Shown here: one piece after another, positions 24,893 to 33,454 of the stretch
Layout: each line of letters begins with the position of its first letter
How positions within the stretch are numbered: the first letter of the stretch is position 1
The notes under the pieces: generated by a model
What the model was told of the DNA's origin: nothing
The model's input: only the letters and a program-made list of their open reading frames with translations
Databases searched by the model: none
Source: Veillonella sp.
Lineage (GTDB): Bacteria > Bacillota > Negativicutes > Veillonellales > Veillonellaceae
NCBI RefSeq assembly: GCF_018364065.1
Contig: NZ_JAGZMO010000004.1
Span: 186,001-250,000, forward strand
Direction: 5' to 3'
DNA: 64,000 nt
Position numbers and translations under genes: made by a program

Positions 24893-25978
24893 ATGAAGAC
24901 GGCTATTGTATCGGTTACGGCTGCAGGTGCAAAGTTAGGGCAGCAGATTGCCAATGCCTATGATGAAGTTCATATTTACGAGAAGGAAGAGCGGAGTTCA
25001 GGCGCAGAGGTTCACGCGTACTTTACATCGCTCAAGTCCATGATGCCTCAGTTGATGGCAGAGTATGACCGCCTGTTGTTTATTATGGCCACAGGGATTG
25101 TAGTGCGTCTCATCGCCCCTTTTATTGTCCATAAATCGACGGACCCTGCCGTAGTCGTTATGGATGAACAGGGACAATTTGCCATCAGCTTATTGTCCGG
25201 CCATTTGGGTGGGGCCAATGAGTGGACTCAGGAAGTGGCTCGTTTGGTCGATGCTATTCCGGTCATTACCACTGCTACCGATGTGAACGGCTTGCCGGCG
25301 CCCGATGTGCTGGCCCGCAAGCTGCAATGTGAAGTAGAGGACTTTGCTGTTCTAAAAGCGGTAAATGCGGCTATTGTGGCTAAAGAACCGGTTCGCTATT
25401 ACTTGGATGATACACTGTATTTTAGCAATCAATATAAAAAAGTGGCCAATCGGATGGGCATTGAGGTGGCGAAGTTTAATCCCTTTACGGCGTGTGGACA
25501 ATCGTTGTGCCACGATGATTTTAAAGGGATGCGCGTAATTATTACCGACATGGTGATGCGCGGTTGTGAACGGACTTTGTTTTTACGGCCCAAGACAATT
25601 ACATTAGGTATAGGGTGCCGTCGTGATACGCCGAAAGAGGCGATTGTGGCGGCTATAGAGGAGGCGCTCCGAGAGGTAAAGCGCAGTCCCAAAAGCGTGC
25701 GGAGTATAGGTTCCGTGACGGTAAAACAGGATGAAGCGGGATTATTGGCGGCGGCGAGAGAGTTCGACCGGCCCATTCATTTTCACAGTCCCGAAGCAAT
25801 AAGAGAAGTGATAGAAACGCAAGGGCTTGAAGAGTCGAAATTTGTTAAAGAAACGATAGGAGTAGGCAACGTATGCGAGACAACAGCATTATTGGAAGCG
25901 AACAGTCAAACATTATTACTGAAGAAAACAAGATTTCCCAACATAACCATAGCCATTGCACAGGTACAATCAAGGTAA
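24893..25978 (+). CDS. cbiG: Cobalt-precorrin-5A hydrolase CbiG
   Basis: The 361-residue protein has the CbiG N-terminal domain (FIMATGIVVRLIAPFI, DPAVVVMDEQGQFAISLLSGHLGGANEW) and C-terminal domain (LGIGCRRDTPKEAIVAAIEEAL, SIGSVTVKQDEAGLLAAA). CbiG opens the delta-lactone of cobalt-precorrin-5A and releases the C2 unit as acetaldehyde in the anaerobic pathway. Its C-terminal ~35 codons overlap the start of cbiH by 106 bp, an unusually long overlap for this operon. Both frames look genuine because each carries family-conserved sequence close to the overlap. Confidence 0.92.
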   Translation: MKTAIVSVTAAGAKLGQQIANAYDEVHIYEKEERSSGAEVHAYFTSLKSMMPQLMAEYDRLLFIMATGIVVRLIAPFIVHKSTDPAVVVMDEQGQFAISLLSGHLGGANEWTQEVARLVDAIPVITTATDVNGLPAPDVLARKLQCEVEDFAVLKAVNAAIVAKEPVRYYLDDTLYFSNQYKKVANRMGIEVAKFNPFTACGQSLCHDDFKGMRVIITDMVMRGCERTLFLRPKTITLGIGCRRDTPKEAIVAAIEEALREVKRSPKSVRSIGSVTVKQDEAGLLAAAREFDRPIHFHSPEAIREVIETQGLEESKFVKETIGVGNVCETTALLEANSQTLLLKKTRFPNITIAIAQVQSR

Positions 25979-26697
25979 TCGGCATCGGCCCGGGCAATGA
26001 GGAGTTTATGACTCCCCAGGCCAAAGACGCTATTTTAGCGGCAGACCGTGTAGTTGGGTATTTGACGTATTTAGATTTAATTGCCGATTTGATTAAGGAT
26101 AAGGAAACAGTGGGCACCGCCATGATGCAGGAAGTGGATCGTTGCCAACAGGCTGTGGATTTGGCGCGTGCCGGTCATCAGGTGGTCGTTGTATCCAGCG
26201 GTGATTCCGGTATTTACGGCATGGCCGGTTTAGTTATGGAATTGGCCAATAAAGTGCCTGCCGAAGAACGTCCTGACGTAGAAATTATTCCTGGCCTCAG
26301 TGCCGTTAATGTGGCGGCTGCCGTACTGGGCGCACCGCTTATGCATGACTTTGCAGTCATTTCCCTCAGCGACTTGATGACGCCATGGGATTTGATTAAA
26401 AAACGCGCCGCCTTAAGTGCGGAAGGTGATATGGTTATCGCCTTGTACAATCCGCGTAGTAAGAAGCGCATTACTCATTTGGATGAAGTGCGCGATATTG
26501 TACTCAAGTTCAGATCGCCGGATACACCGGTCGGTATTGTGCAAAAAGCCGGCCGCGCCGGTCAGCACATGGTCATTTCCGACTTGGAACATTTCACGAA
26601 GGAAGAAGTGGACATGCAGACCTTGGTTATTATCGGCAACAGCCAGACCTATGTGGAAAATGGCCGCATGATTACGCCGCGAGGCTATAAATTATGA
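25873..26697 (+). CDS. cbiH: Cobalt-precorrin-3 C17-methyltransferase CbiH
   Basis: A tetrapyrrole methylase with IKVIGIGPGNEEFMTPQAKDAILAAD, VVVVSSGDSGIYGMAGLVMEL and VEIIPGLSAVNVAAAVLGAPLMHDFAVISLSD, the CbiH/CobJ type. It methylates C17 and contracts the ring. The 274-residue form carries ~33 extra N-terminal residues, including an HNHSH cluster, before the conserved domain, and this part is encoded inside the end of cbiG. AGGAG lies about ten bases before the ATG at 25873, supporting this start. No start with a ribosome site is visible nearer the domain. Confidence 0.92.
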   Translation: MRDNSIIGSEQSNIITEENKISQHNHSHCTGTIKVIGIGPGNEEFMTPQAKDAILAADRVVGYLTYLDLIADLIKDKETVGTAMMQEVDRCQQAVDLARAGHQVVVVSSGDSGIYGMAGLVMELANKVPAEERPDVEIIPGLSAVNVAAAVLGAPLMHDFAVISLSDLMTPWDLIKKRAALSAEGDMVIALYNPRSKKRITHLDEVRDIVLKFRSPDTPVGIVQKAGRAGQHMVISDLEHFTKEEVDMQTLVIIGNSQTYVENGRMITPRGYKL

Positions 26698-27467
26698 TTT
26701 GGGTCATAGCCGGAACTGTGGACGGTCGCACCTTGGCCGTTCAGATTCAGCAGCATACGCAGGAGGCTGTGTTGGTGTCCGTGGTCAGTCAATATGGTGC
26801 GCAACTGGCAGCCCATGAAGGTATTGAAGTTCATCAGGGGCGTCTCGATAAAGAGGCGATGGAAGCGTTGATTCGCGACAAACAGGTGAGCCTGCTTGTC
26901 GATGCCAGTCATCCTTATGCGGCGGTGGTGACCGCTACCGCTCGCGAAGCGGCCGGTGACATGGACATTCCCTATGTGCGTTTTGAGCGCAAGGAAGTTC
27001 CGTTGCCGGACTATGATAAGCTTCATCATGTAGCGAATGAAACGGAAGCGGCGGAATTGGCGGGACGATTAGGACAATGTGTTTATTTGACTACCGGCAG
27101 CAAGACGATGCACATATTTGCGAAAGCACAGGCTTTGAAAGGCAAGCGTGTTTGGACGCGCGTACTGCCAACGGCGGAAGTATTAACCATGATGGAAGAG
27201 CTCAATGTGTCGCCGAAAGATATTGTGGCCATGCAGGGACCTTTTTCCTATGATATGAACCGCGTTATGTTTAAGGATAGCGGTGCAGACGTGGTGGTTA
27301 TGAAAAACTCAGGCCTTATCGGCGGCTCCGATACGAAGTTGAAAGCGGCTATGGACCTGGGGCTTCATGTCATTGTGATTGATCGCCCTCGCCTGGCGGA
27401 AGGGGCCGTTACCATTACGGATGTAAATGAGTTTTATGAATTATGGAAGGATTTAAAGGATGAATAA
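26694..27467 (+). CDS. cbiJ: Cobalt-precorrin-6A reductase CbiJ
   Basis: The 257-residue protein fits CbiJ/CobK: WVIAGTVDGRTLAVQIQ at the N terminus, LVDASHPYAAVVTATAREAA, PYVRFERKE, VYLTTGSKTM and MKNSGLIGGSDTKLKAAMDLGLHVIVIDRP at the C terminus. It reduces the macrocycle of cobalt-precorrin-6A with NAD(P)H. The ATG overlaps the cbiH stop by four bases, and the stop overlaps the start of cbiC by eight. Confidence 0.92.
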   Translation: MIWVIAGTVDGRTLAVQIQQHTQEAVLVSVVSQYGAQLAAHEGIEVHQGRLDKEAMEALIRDKQVSLLVDASHPYAAVVTATAREAAGDMDIPYVRFERKEVPLPDYDKLHHVANETEAAELAGRLGQCVYLTTGSKTMHIFAKAQALKGKRVWTRVLPTAEVLTMMEELNVSPKDIVAMQGPFSYDMNRVMFKDSGADVVVMKNSGLIGGSDTKLKAAMDLGLHVIVIDRPRLAEGAVTITDVNEFYELWKDLKDE

Positions 27468-28128
27468 TTACATTAAAAACCCGAAAGCAATTGAAGATAA
27501 AAGTATGGAATTAATTTATCCCTATGTGAAGGATTTGAACTTAACCGATGATGAAATCCGCGTATATTCCCGTACGATTCATGCATCCGGCGATGTGGAG
27601 TATGCGCAGCTCGTTCGCACCAGTGAAGGGGCCGTAGCGAAAGGGATTGAAGCCATCGAAAAGGGCGCTCACATTTACTGCGACGTGGAAATGGTGCGCA
27701 CCGGTATCAATAAAGGGGCCTTGGCGTTGCGCGGCAGTGAAGCACATTGTCTCATTAAAGATGAAAAAGTGGCTGAAATGGCGAAAGAGTTGGGCGTGAC
27801 CCGTTCCATCGCCGCTATGCGCACATTCGGCAAAGCCTTGGATGGTCAGATTGTAGCCATCGGCAATGCACCAACCGCATTGTACGAAGTATTGCGCCTC
27901 GCCTTGGAAGAAGGCGTTAAACCGGCTCTGATTATCGGCATTCCCGTAGGATTCGTGGGCGCAGCGGAGTCCAAAGATTATTTAATGGAAGTATCTCCTG
28001 TGCCTTATATCACTGTAAAAGGCAATAAAGGGGGCAGTTCCATTGCAGCGTCCGTTGTTAATGCCTTGCTTTACACCGGCGTTAAACGGGACGGCATGCT
28101 CTTTGTGAAAGGGAAGGATGAGAAGTAA
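27460..28128 (+). CDS. cbiC: Cobalt-precorrin-8 methylmutase CbiC
   Basis: A 222-residue CbiC/CobH protein. The catalytic histidine of the family is H41 in SRTIHASGDVEYAQLV; ALRGSEAHCLIKDEK, AIGNAPTALYEVL, GIPVGFVGAAESK and GNKGGSSIAASVVNALLY follow in the family order. It shifts the methyl group from C11 to C12 to give cobyrinic acid. The AAGGATGAATA region supplies the ribosome site inside cbiJ. The ABC permease start overlaps its final base. Confidence 0.94.
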   Translation: MNNYIKNPKAIEDKSMELIYPYVKDLNLTDDEIRVYSRTIHASGDVEYAQLVRTSEGAVAKGIEAIEKGAHIYCDVEMVRTGINKGALALRGSEAHCLIKDEKVAEMAKELGVTRSIAAMRTFGKALDGQIVAIGNAPTALYEVLRLALEEGVKPALIIGIPVGFVGAAESKDYLMEVSPVPYITVKGNKGGSSIAASVVNALLYTGVKRDGMLFVKGKDEK

Positions 28129-29168
28129 TGACTTCATCGTCATCTGATTTTGATGTAAATACTGCTGCTACTGTAAAGAAAGGAAAATCACGCAAGGCCA
28201 GGCGCCTTGCATGGGTGCTTCTGTTTCTCGGACTCGCCTTGGCCAGTCTGGTCATTTCTCTGATTTACGGTGCGGCCGATATTTCACTGGGAAAAATTTG
28301 GCATACCTTGTGGAGCTCGTCTCTGGTAGATACGGAAGACATGGTTATTTGGAATATCCGTTTTCCACGCAATATTGTAGCTGCTCTGGTGGGGGCTAAC
28401 TTGGCAGTAGCCGGTGCCATCTTGCAGGCGGTTATGAAAAACCCTTTGGCAGACCCGCAGATTGTAGGGGTTTCCTCCGGTGCCGGTTTGGCCGGTGTCA
28501 TCATCTTTATTTTATTTCCCAGCTGGGAGTATTTAGTGCCTCTGGTGGCCTTTGTGGGCGCTATGGCGGCGGCCTTGCTGGTGTATGCACTGGCTTGGAA
28601 ACAGGGGATTCGACCTACGCGTATCATATTGGCCGGCGTGGCGGTGGCCGCTTTCCTCGGATCCGGCATTTCCGCATTGCTCGTGTTTTACGGCGATCGC
28701 GTGCAGGGTGCCTTGCTGTGGATGGCCGGTGGGTTGTCCGCGCGCAGTTGGCCACATGTGTATATATTAGTACCTTATACCATTGGGGGCTTATTATTGG
28801 CTTTCTTCGGTTCCCGACGCCTTACGATATTGAGTCTTGGCGATGAAACGGCGAAAGGTCTTGGCCTTCCGGTGGAACAGACGCGCTTTATGATGACTGC
28901 CGTAGCGGCTTTATTGGCGGCCAGCGCGGTCAGCGTAGCGGGCCTTATCGGCTTCGTAGGGCTTGTTATTCCTCATGTGGTGCGCATGATTATCGGCAAT
29001 GATTATACTTATTTGCTACCCGGGTCGGCATTTTTGGGCGCCACGGTGCTCATTATCAGCGATACTATAGGGCGCGTAGCCTTTGCGCCGGTGGAAGTAC
29101 CGGTAGGCATTATTATGGCTTTTCTGGGAGCACCTTTCTTCCTGTATTTATTGAGGAGGGAAGCGTAA
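28128..29168 (+). CDS. FecCD/BtuC-type ABC transporter permease
   Basis: A 346-residue, roughly ten-helix permease of the FecCD family. Family segments include WNIRFPRNIVAALVGANLAVAGAILQAVMKNPLADPQIVGVSSGAGLAG, MWMAGGLSARSWP-like and GFVGLVIPHVVRMIIGNDY, the loop that contacts the ATPase. Family members import vitamin B12, haem or ferric siderophores across the inner membrane. Its fusion to the cbi operon by a one-base overlap on both sides points to a corrinoid, cobalt-tetrapyrrole or related substrate. The matching binding protein is probably the convergent gene at 30148-31110. Confidence 0.88.
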   Translation: MTSSSSDFDVNTAATVKKGKSRKARRLAWVLLFLGLALASLVISLIYGAADISLGKIWHTLWSSSLVDTEDMVIWNIRFPRNIVAALVGANLAVAGAILQAVMKNPLADPQIVGVSSGAGLAGVIIFILFPSWEYLVPLVAFVGAMAAALLVYALAWKQGIRPTRIILAGVAVAAFLGSGISALLVFYGDRVQGALLWMAGGLSARSWPHVYILVPYTIGGLLLAFFGSRRLTILSLGDETAKGLGLPVEQTRFMMTAVAALLAASAVSVAGLIGFVGLVIPHVVRMIIGNDYTYLLPGSAFLGATVLIISDTIGRVAFAPVEVPVGIIMAFLGAPFFLYLLRREA

Positions 29169-29965
29169 TGAGTGAAAAACAGACAGCCATTGCTGTAGAA
29201 GGGTTAGACGTAAGCTTCGTTCAAAAAGATGTGCTGAAGGATATAAACTGGCAAATTCCGAAAGGACGCATTACGGCGCTCGTAGGACCGAACGGCTGCG
29301 GCAAGAGTACCTTGTTAAAATGTATTATCGGCAACTTAAAGCCTCATAAGGGGCGCATTTCCATAAACGGTCAATCTTTGGAATCCTATTCCGCCCGTAC
29401 GCTGGCTCATACGGTGGCATTCTTACCGCAGTCTCCGGAAGTGCCCGGCGATATGACGGTGGAAGAACTTGTATATTGCGGCCGCTATCCCCATCAGAAA
29501 TGGTGGATAAATTCCGCAAGGGAAGATCGAATCGCCGTAGAAGAGGCGTTGGGGGCCACGAAGACATTGCACTTAAAGGATCAGATTGTGCAGTCTCTGT
29601 CCGGCGGTGAACGGCAACGCGTGTGGATTGCCATGGCGCTGGCGCAGGAGAGCGATATTCTATTGCTTGACGAACCGACCACGTATTTAGACATCAATCA
29701 TCAGCTCGAAATTATGGAGCTGTTGCAGCGTTTAAATAAAGAAAAGCAACTTACCGTAGTCATGGTACTGCACGAGTTGAACCAGGCTGCGGAATATGCC
29801 CATGAAGTGGGGGTCATTCATAAAGGTGGACTGAAGGCGGTGGGTACACCGGCCGAAGTTTTCACGGAAGAACTGTTGCGTGACGTATTCGCTGTCAGTG
29901 CCCGCATTGAAGAGGGCGAGAAGCGCGGTGCGCCGTATATAAAGATAAAGGGTCTTTTGAAGTAA
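29168..29965 (+). CDS. FecE/BtuD-type ABC transporter ATPase
   Basis: A 265-residue ABC ATPase: Walker A GPNGCGKST (residues 40-48), Q-loop LPQSPEVPGD, signature LSGGERQRVWIAMALAQ, Walker B ILLLDEPTTYLD and the switch histidine in VLHELNQAAEY. It energises the permease encoded just upstream, with which it overlaps by one base. It is the last gene of the cobamide operon; a strong bidirectional terminator follows at 30050. Substrate as for the permease: probably a corrinoid or tetrapyrrole complex. Confidence 0.92.
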   Translation: MSEKQTAIAVEGLDVSFVQKDVLKDINWQIPKGRITALVGPNGCGKSTLLKCIIGNLKPHKGRISINGQSLESYSARTLAHTVAFLPQSPEVPGDMTVEELVYCGRYPHQKWWINSAREDRIAVEEALGATKTLHLKDQIVQSLSGGERQRVWIAMALAQESDILLLDEPTTYLDINHQLEIMELLQRLNKEKQLTVVMVLHELNQAAEYAHEVGVIHKGGLKAVGTPAEVFTEELLRDVFAVSARIEEGEKRGAPYIKIKGLLK

Positions 29966-30049
29966 GCTTGGAAAGTATTTCAACGTAGTGCGCAGATACA
30001 TTGCCTTTGGGTGAGGGCAATGTTGAAAGGCTTTTAACGAAATATAGAC

Positions 30050-30095
30050 AAACAAAAAGGAGTTCACTCCCGAGGGAGGAACTCCTTTTTGTATA
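30050..30095. terminator. Bidirectional terminator between convergent cobamide units
   Basis: AAAAAGGAGTTC ... GGAACTCCTTTTT stem with an inner CTCCC/GGGAG pairing; poly-T on both strands. Confidence 0.9.
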
Positions 30096-30147
30096 CCTAT
30101 ATCTTACAAAAGAGGTTAGAGAGTAAAGCGTATTTTAAGGATAGGTG

Positions 30148-31110
30148 TTAAAATATTACCTCTTTATTGTAAGCCATTTTAACAAGCTCTGCCATCGCAT
30201 CCGGAGTATGGAGTCCCGGATTGAGTAAGAAGTAATTTGATGGCAGGTAGAAAACTTTATTGTTGCGTACGGCTTTCAGATTTTGCCAAGCCGGATTATC
30301 AGTCATTTCTTTGGCCATGGTTTTAGTGATTTCATCTTTTTTACCCATAGTGGAAATGAAGATAATGTCCGGATCGTCAACGGTCAATTTTTCCAAGGAA
30401 TAAGGAATCGTTTTGGCGGAATGGTCGTAGTCACCACTGCTGAGGACTACATTATTCATGCCTAATTCTTTGACCATGGACGCCGTAATGGCTAAGTCTG
30501 TTTCCGCGGTTACCGCTTTGGCTGTAGCGCGCAGAACGGCTACTTTAGCGGTACCTTGCTGAGCGGCGCTGTCAGCGGCGGCTTTTTTCGCAATATCAAT
30601 CTTGCGGTTATAGTCGGCCACAACAGCTTTCGCTTTATCTTCGTTGTGGGTTAATTCGCCCAAGAACAGAAGCAATGGTACATTATCTTTTATGCCGTCG
30701 TAGTTAAAGAGGATATAAGACAAGTGGTTGCTCTGTAATTGTCCTTCGTATTTACTGTGCTGGTTGCCAAGTCCAAGTACCAGGTCAGGTTTTAAACCTA
30801 ACAGTGTTTCCATGTTGATGTTGGCGGTAGTGCCGATGGAAGGCAGGTCCTTAAACGTATCAGGCAACGGCTCAGTGCTGTCAACGCGGTCAATGGATTT
30901 ACCGCCCACTGCATCGAGCAGAGCCAGTACGGAGTTGGACATGGTCGCAATTCGCTGCGGATTTGCCGGTACCGTATAGGTCTGATCTTTGTAAGTCAGC
31001 GTACGGGTCTCATTGGACTGTGTTGTATCAGTTTTACCGCACCCTGCAAGGACCAGCAAGGTAAGAAGAGACACAACGAAGAAGAGTATGTTATGCTTCG
31101 AAAATTTCAT
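30148..31110 (-). CDS. Periplasmic binding lipoprotein, FecB/BtuF-like
   Basis: The 320-residue protein starts with a lipoprotein signal peptide (lipobox LVLAGC, Cys near residue 24) followed by the Fe3+/cobalamin-type binding fold: PQRIATMSNSVLALLDAVGG, LPSIGTTANINMETLLGLKPDLVLG and DDPDIIFISTMGKKDEI. Such proteins deliver haem, siderophore or B12-like ligands to a FecCD permease. Its start overlaps the stop of the exported CbiK gene by one base, so chelatase and binding protein are cotranscribed behind the cobalamin riboswitch. It faces the permease/ATPase genes from the opposite strand and probably completes that transporter. Confidence 0.88.
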   Translation of the reverse strand: MKFSKHNILFFVVSLLTLLVLAGCGKTDTTQSNETRTLTYKDQTYTVPANPQRIATMSNSVLALLDAVGGKSIDRVDSTEPLPDTFKDLPSIGTTANINMETLLGLKPDLVLGLGNQHSKYEGQLQSNHLSYILFNYDGIKDNVPLLLFLGELTHNEDKAKAVVADYNRKIDIAKKAAADSAAQQGTAKVAVLRATAKAVTAETDLAITASMVKELGMNNVVLSSGDYDHSAKTIPYSLEKLTVDDPDIIFISTMGKKDEITKTMAKEMTDNPAWQNLKAVRNNKVFYLPSNYFLLNPGLHTPDAMAELVKMAYNKEVIF

Positions 31111-32135
31111 TATTCAGCCTCAGTTGGCGCCTGTAATGCTTTCCATGCTTCGTCAGCACGTTCGGAGTAGATGTCGCGGATTTTCTGGTTTTCACCAAGA
31201 CCGTGAATGTAAGTATCTACTGTAAAGCCTGCGTCGATTAATTGTGATTTATGGGAATCAGGTTCGTCACCGGCCATATCGTTGTTCGCATGGTCGCCTG
31301 CTACCATCATGAATGGCATTAAGGTTACGTGGTTGATACCTTTTGCTTTAAGAATAGGGATAATATTTTCTAAACGAGGATTACCTTCTACTGTGTAGAT
31401 GTAGGTGTTTTTCAAACCTTCGGAATCAATGCGGTCCTGAATTACGGAGTAGTACGCATTGGAAGGATCCGGAGTACCATGTGCCATGATCAATACGGCA
31501 TCGTTCGGTCCTTGTTTAGGGAACTGAGTGGCGGTCGCTTTTACAACTTCCACTACATCGTCAGCCTGATCTTCCTGGCCCATCCAGTACATAAGCGGAG
31601 TACCGAACGTCATTTTTTTGAAGTTTTGTTTGTAGGTGTTGAATACAGCTGCTTTGTAGTTGTATTCGATACCCGGAATTACGTCTAATGTAGTTAAGGC
31701 AACGCGAGTGTAGCCTTCAGCTTTTAATTGATCGAGCGCTTCTTCAGGAGTAGGGTATGTAATACCTTCTTTGGCTTTGATGCGGTCGATGATGATGTGA
31801 GATGTGAAAGCAGTTACCACTTTTACATTTGGATGTTGTTCCTGAATTTCGTTTACAGTAGCTGTAATCGTTTTATCACGGGTATCTTTGAATGTAGTAC
31901 CGAAGCTCATCACTACGATAGCGTCTTTGTTTGGTGCATTCATAAGAACAGGATCAGTTGTGTTGTATGTTTTTAAACCGATCTGAGTGGCTTCCAATAG
32001 AGCCGGAGTAGCCGTTTTAACTTCGGAGCTCAATGTGTAAGCTGCGGAAACGGGATTGCTCACAAAGCCGGCGCCTACGAGTGCCGCCACAGTAAGAGCT
32101 ACAGTGATAGAATACTTAAATACCTGTTTTTTCAT
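31110..32135 (-). CDS. cbiK: Exported CbiK-type cobaltochelatase
   Basis: A 341-residue CbiK with an N-terminal Sec signal peptide (residues 1-31, ending NPVSA-A), so it should be periplasmic. The chelatase fold is complete: VVMSFGTTFKDTRDKT at the start and the expected metal-site residues H219 (MAHGTPDP), E250 (TVEGNPR) and H282 (VAGDHANND). CbiK inserts cobalt into sirohydrochlorin. An exported, haem-associated homologue (CbiKP) is known in Desulfovibrio, where a role in metal or haem handling rather than B12 synthesis was suggested. Here it is cotranscribed with a binding lipoprotein and preceded by a cobalamin riboswitch. Its true substrate in the periplasm is uncertain. Confidence 0.9.
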   Translation of the reverse strand: MKKQVFKYSITVALTVAALVGAGFVSNPVSAAYTLSSEVKTATPALLEATQIGLKTYNTTDPVLMNAPNKDAIVVMSFGTTFKDTRDKTITATVNEIQEQHPNVKVVTAFTSHIIIDRIKAKEGITYPTPEEALDQLKAEGYTRVALTTLDVIPGIEYNYKAAVFNTYKQNFKKMTFGTPLMYWMGQEDQADDVVEVVKATATQFPKQGPNDAVLIMAHGTPDPSNAYYSVIQDRIDSEGLKNTYIYTVEGNPRLENIIPILKAKGINHVTLMPFMMVAGDHANNDMAGDEPDSHKSQLIDAGFTVDTYIHGLGENQKIRDIYSERADEAWKALQAPTEAE

Positions 32136-32240
32136 AATAATCCTCCCTGACTATAATCCGGACAGTTTGCTGTCCTAAATATATTTCGAAAAAGCTTTTG
32201 GAATGAGTATCCGAAGGCCTTCGAAATAGCCTCCCTATAT

Positions 32241-32274
32241 AAAAAATCCTCGTACCACAGAGTCGGTCGAGGAT
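32241..32274 (-). terminator. Riboswitch expression-platform terminator
   Basis: ATCCTCG ... CGAGGAT stem followed by TTTTTTATAT on the minus strand, between the cobalamin aptamer and the cbiK start. This suggests transcription attenuation. Confidence 0.8.
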
Positions 32275-32347
32275 AATAAGGGCAAATCAAATATATCCTT
32301 AGCCACATCACTTTTTAACACAAGGGATGTGAGTAAGAATTGTTTTC

Positions 32348-32560
32348 ATGCTGACTTCGATATACCTCGCCATCTCTCGTGGGTTTACGGTAATCCATTT
32401 CAGGCAGTTCTTCTGGCTCGAGTTCATCGTGGACATCGCCTTCCCGGAGTACTGAAACTCCAGTGACATATTGATGGCACTCCCTCACACAGCGGCGGGA
32501 CCGCAGCAGCGTTTACTGCATTTCTCTATTAAGTAGGGTTACACCTGATATGGTCTTATT
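32348..32560 (-). promoter_or_regulatory. Cobalamin riboswitch
   Basis: On the minus strand the conserved landmarks appear in order: AGGTGTAACCCT, the core GGTCCCGCCGCTGTG, GGGAG, the B12-box region GTCACTGG, CCGGGAAGGC, and the closing AAGTCAGCATG. It precedes the terminator at 32241-32274 and the exported cbiK gene. Cobalamin binding would be expected to reduce expression of the chelatase and binding lipoprotein. Confidence 0.92.
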
Positions 32561-32577
32561 CACTTTTACTTTTTTTT

Positions 32578-32607
32578 ATCATAGCAAAATCATAAAGTAC
32601 CTGTCAA
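32578..32607 (-). promoter_or_regulatory. Promoter of the cobalamin riboswitch unit
   Basis: TTGACA and TATGAT on the minus strand with an 18-bp spacer, just upstream of the aptamer. Confidence 0.75.
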
Positions 32608-33249
32608 TTAAAAGAATGTACGCATGTGAAGGAATAAAAATGGGATAGGCAAAACTGAAAAAGTCTGTTACTATTACTTCTGCAACTACTTCGAAAACGA
32701 TAAAAGTCTCAATTGATATCGTGATGTGCTCCGCAAACAGATGATCATGTGCTTCCGGTGAAGCATTCAATTTATGTAACTTGCATGGGAACGCATAAAA
32801 AACAATATGCACAGTATAAGCATTAGATGTATGAAATTGTTGTGAGCATACGAGTAATTGATAAAACCGATAACAGAATTACAATAAAATGATGACAATA
32901 CCTGCGGTATAAGCAGAGTTGCCATTAATTTGGTTTCGGAGCGTCAATTATGATGGCAGTTCAGATAATTATGTTGGAGATTTAATAGTTGTTAAAATGT
33001 ATAAAAATACATTAAATGTATGAAAATAGTATAAAGTGACTGAATGATAATTATGAGGTTTGAAGTGGATTTCTCATTTGGACCGAATGAAGAAGTCAAC
33101 TTTTATTATCGTAATTATTAATACCTCTCACTCTGCAGTATCTATTCGGGAACTATGTTTCCAATTAAATAGCGGTAAATCGATAATAATCGAAGTAAAT
33201 CGTTATAATTAGATATACTTTTTGGTACTTATTATGAAAATTATATCTT
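32608..33249. other. Gene-free AT-rich stretch
   Basis: No supportable gene is present in these ~640 bp between the divergent riboswitch promoter and the Fur-like sites. Short open frames on both strands (for example a 22-codon ATG frame at 33053) lack ribosome sites and recognisable motifs. The stretch may contain decayed sequence. Confidence 0.4.
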
Positions 33250-33296
33250 ATCATTGATATTCAATGATAAAACCATAAATGAGATAAATTCTCATT
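33250..33296 (+). promoter_or_regulatory. Two Fur-like palindromic operators
   Basis: ATCATTGA-TAT-TCAATGAT (33250-33268) and AATGAGA-TAAAT-TCTCATT (33278-33296) are perfect inverted repeats. The second contains TGAGATAAATTCTCA, similar to the 7-1-7 Fur consensus, and overlaps the -35 hexamer at 33295. A Fur-family metal repressor is the likely binder, which is inference. Confidence 0.6.
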
Positions 33297-33323
33297 GACT
33301 TACTTCCTAAAGTAACGTATTAT
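33295..33323 (+). promoter_or_regulatory. Promoter of the divergent CbiK paralogue
   Basis: TTGACT, 17-bp spacer, TATTAT; the -35 box overlaps the second palindrome. Confidence 0.75.
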
Positions 33324-33454
33324 TATACCATCAAAGGAAAATTCAACATACATTTCGAGAATTTTCGATAGAACGAAATATGACAGTTTTCGGAACTTTT
33401 ATAGTCCCATCATGGTAATGATGTTATAGGTATATTAATATGGAGGATTATCGT

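Noticed and set aside
32579..32812. 77-codon minus-strand ORF upstream of the cobalamin riboswitch
   Set aside because: No ribosome site, no recognisable motifs, and it overlaps the riboswitch promoter; composition looks like AT-rich non-coding DNA.
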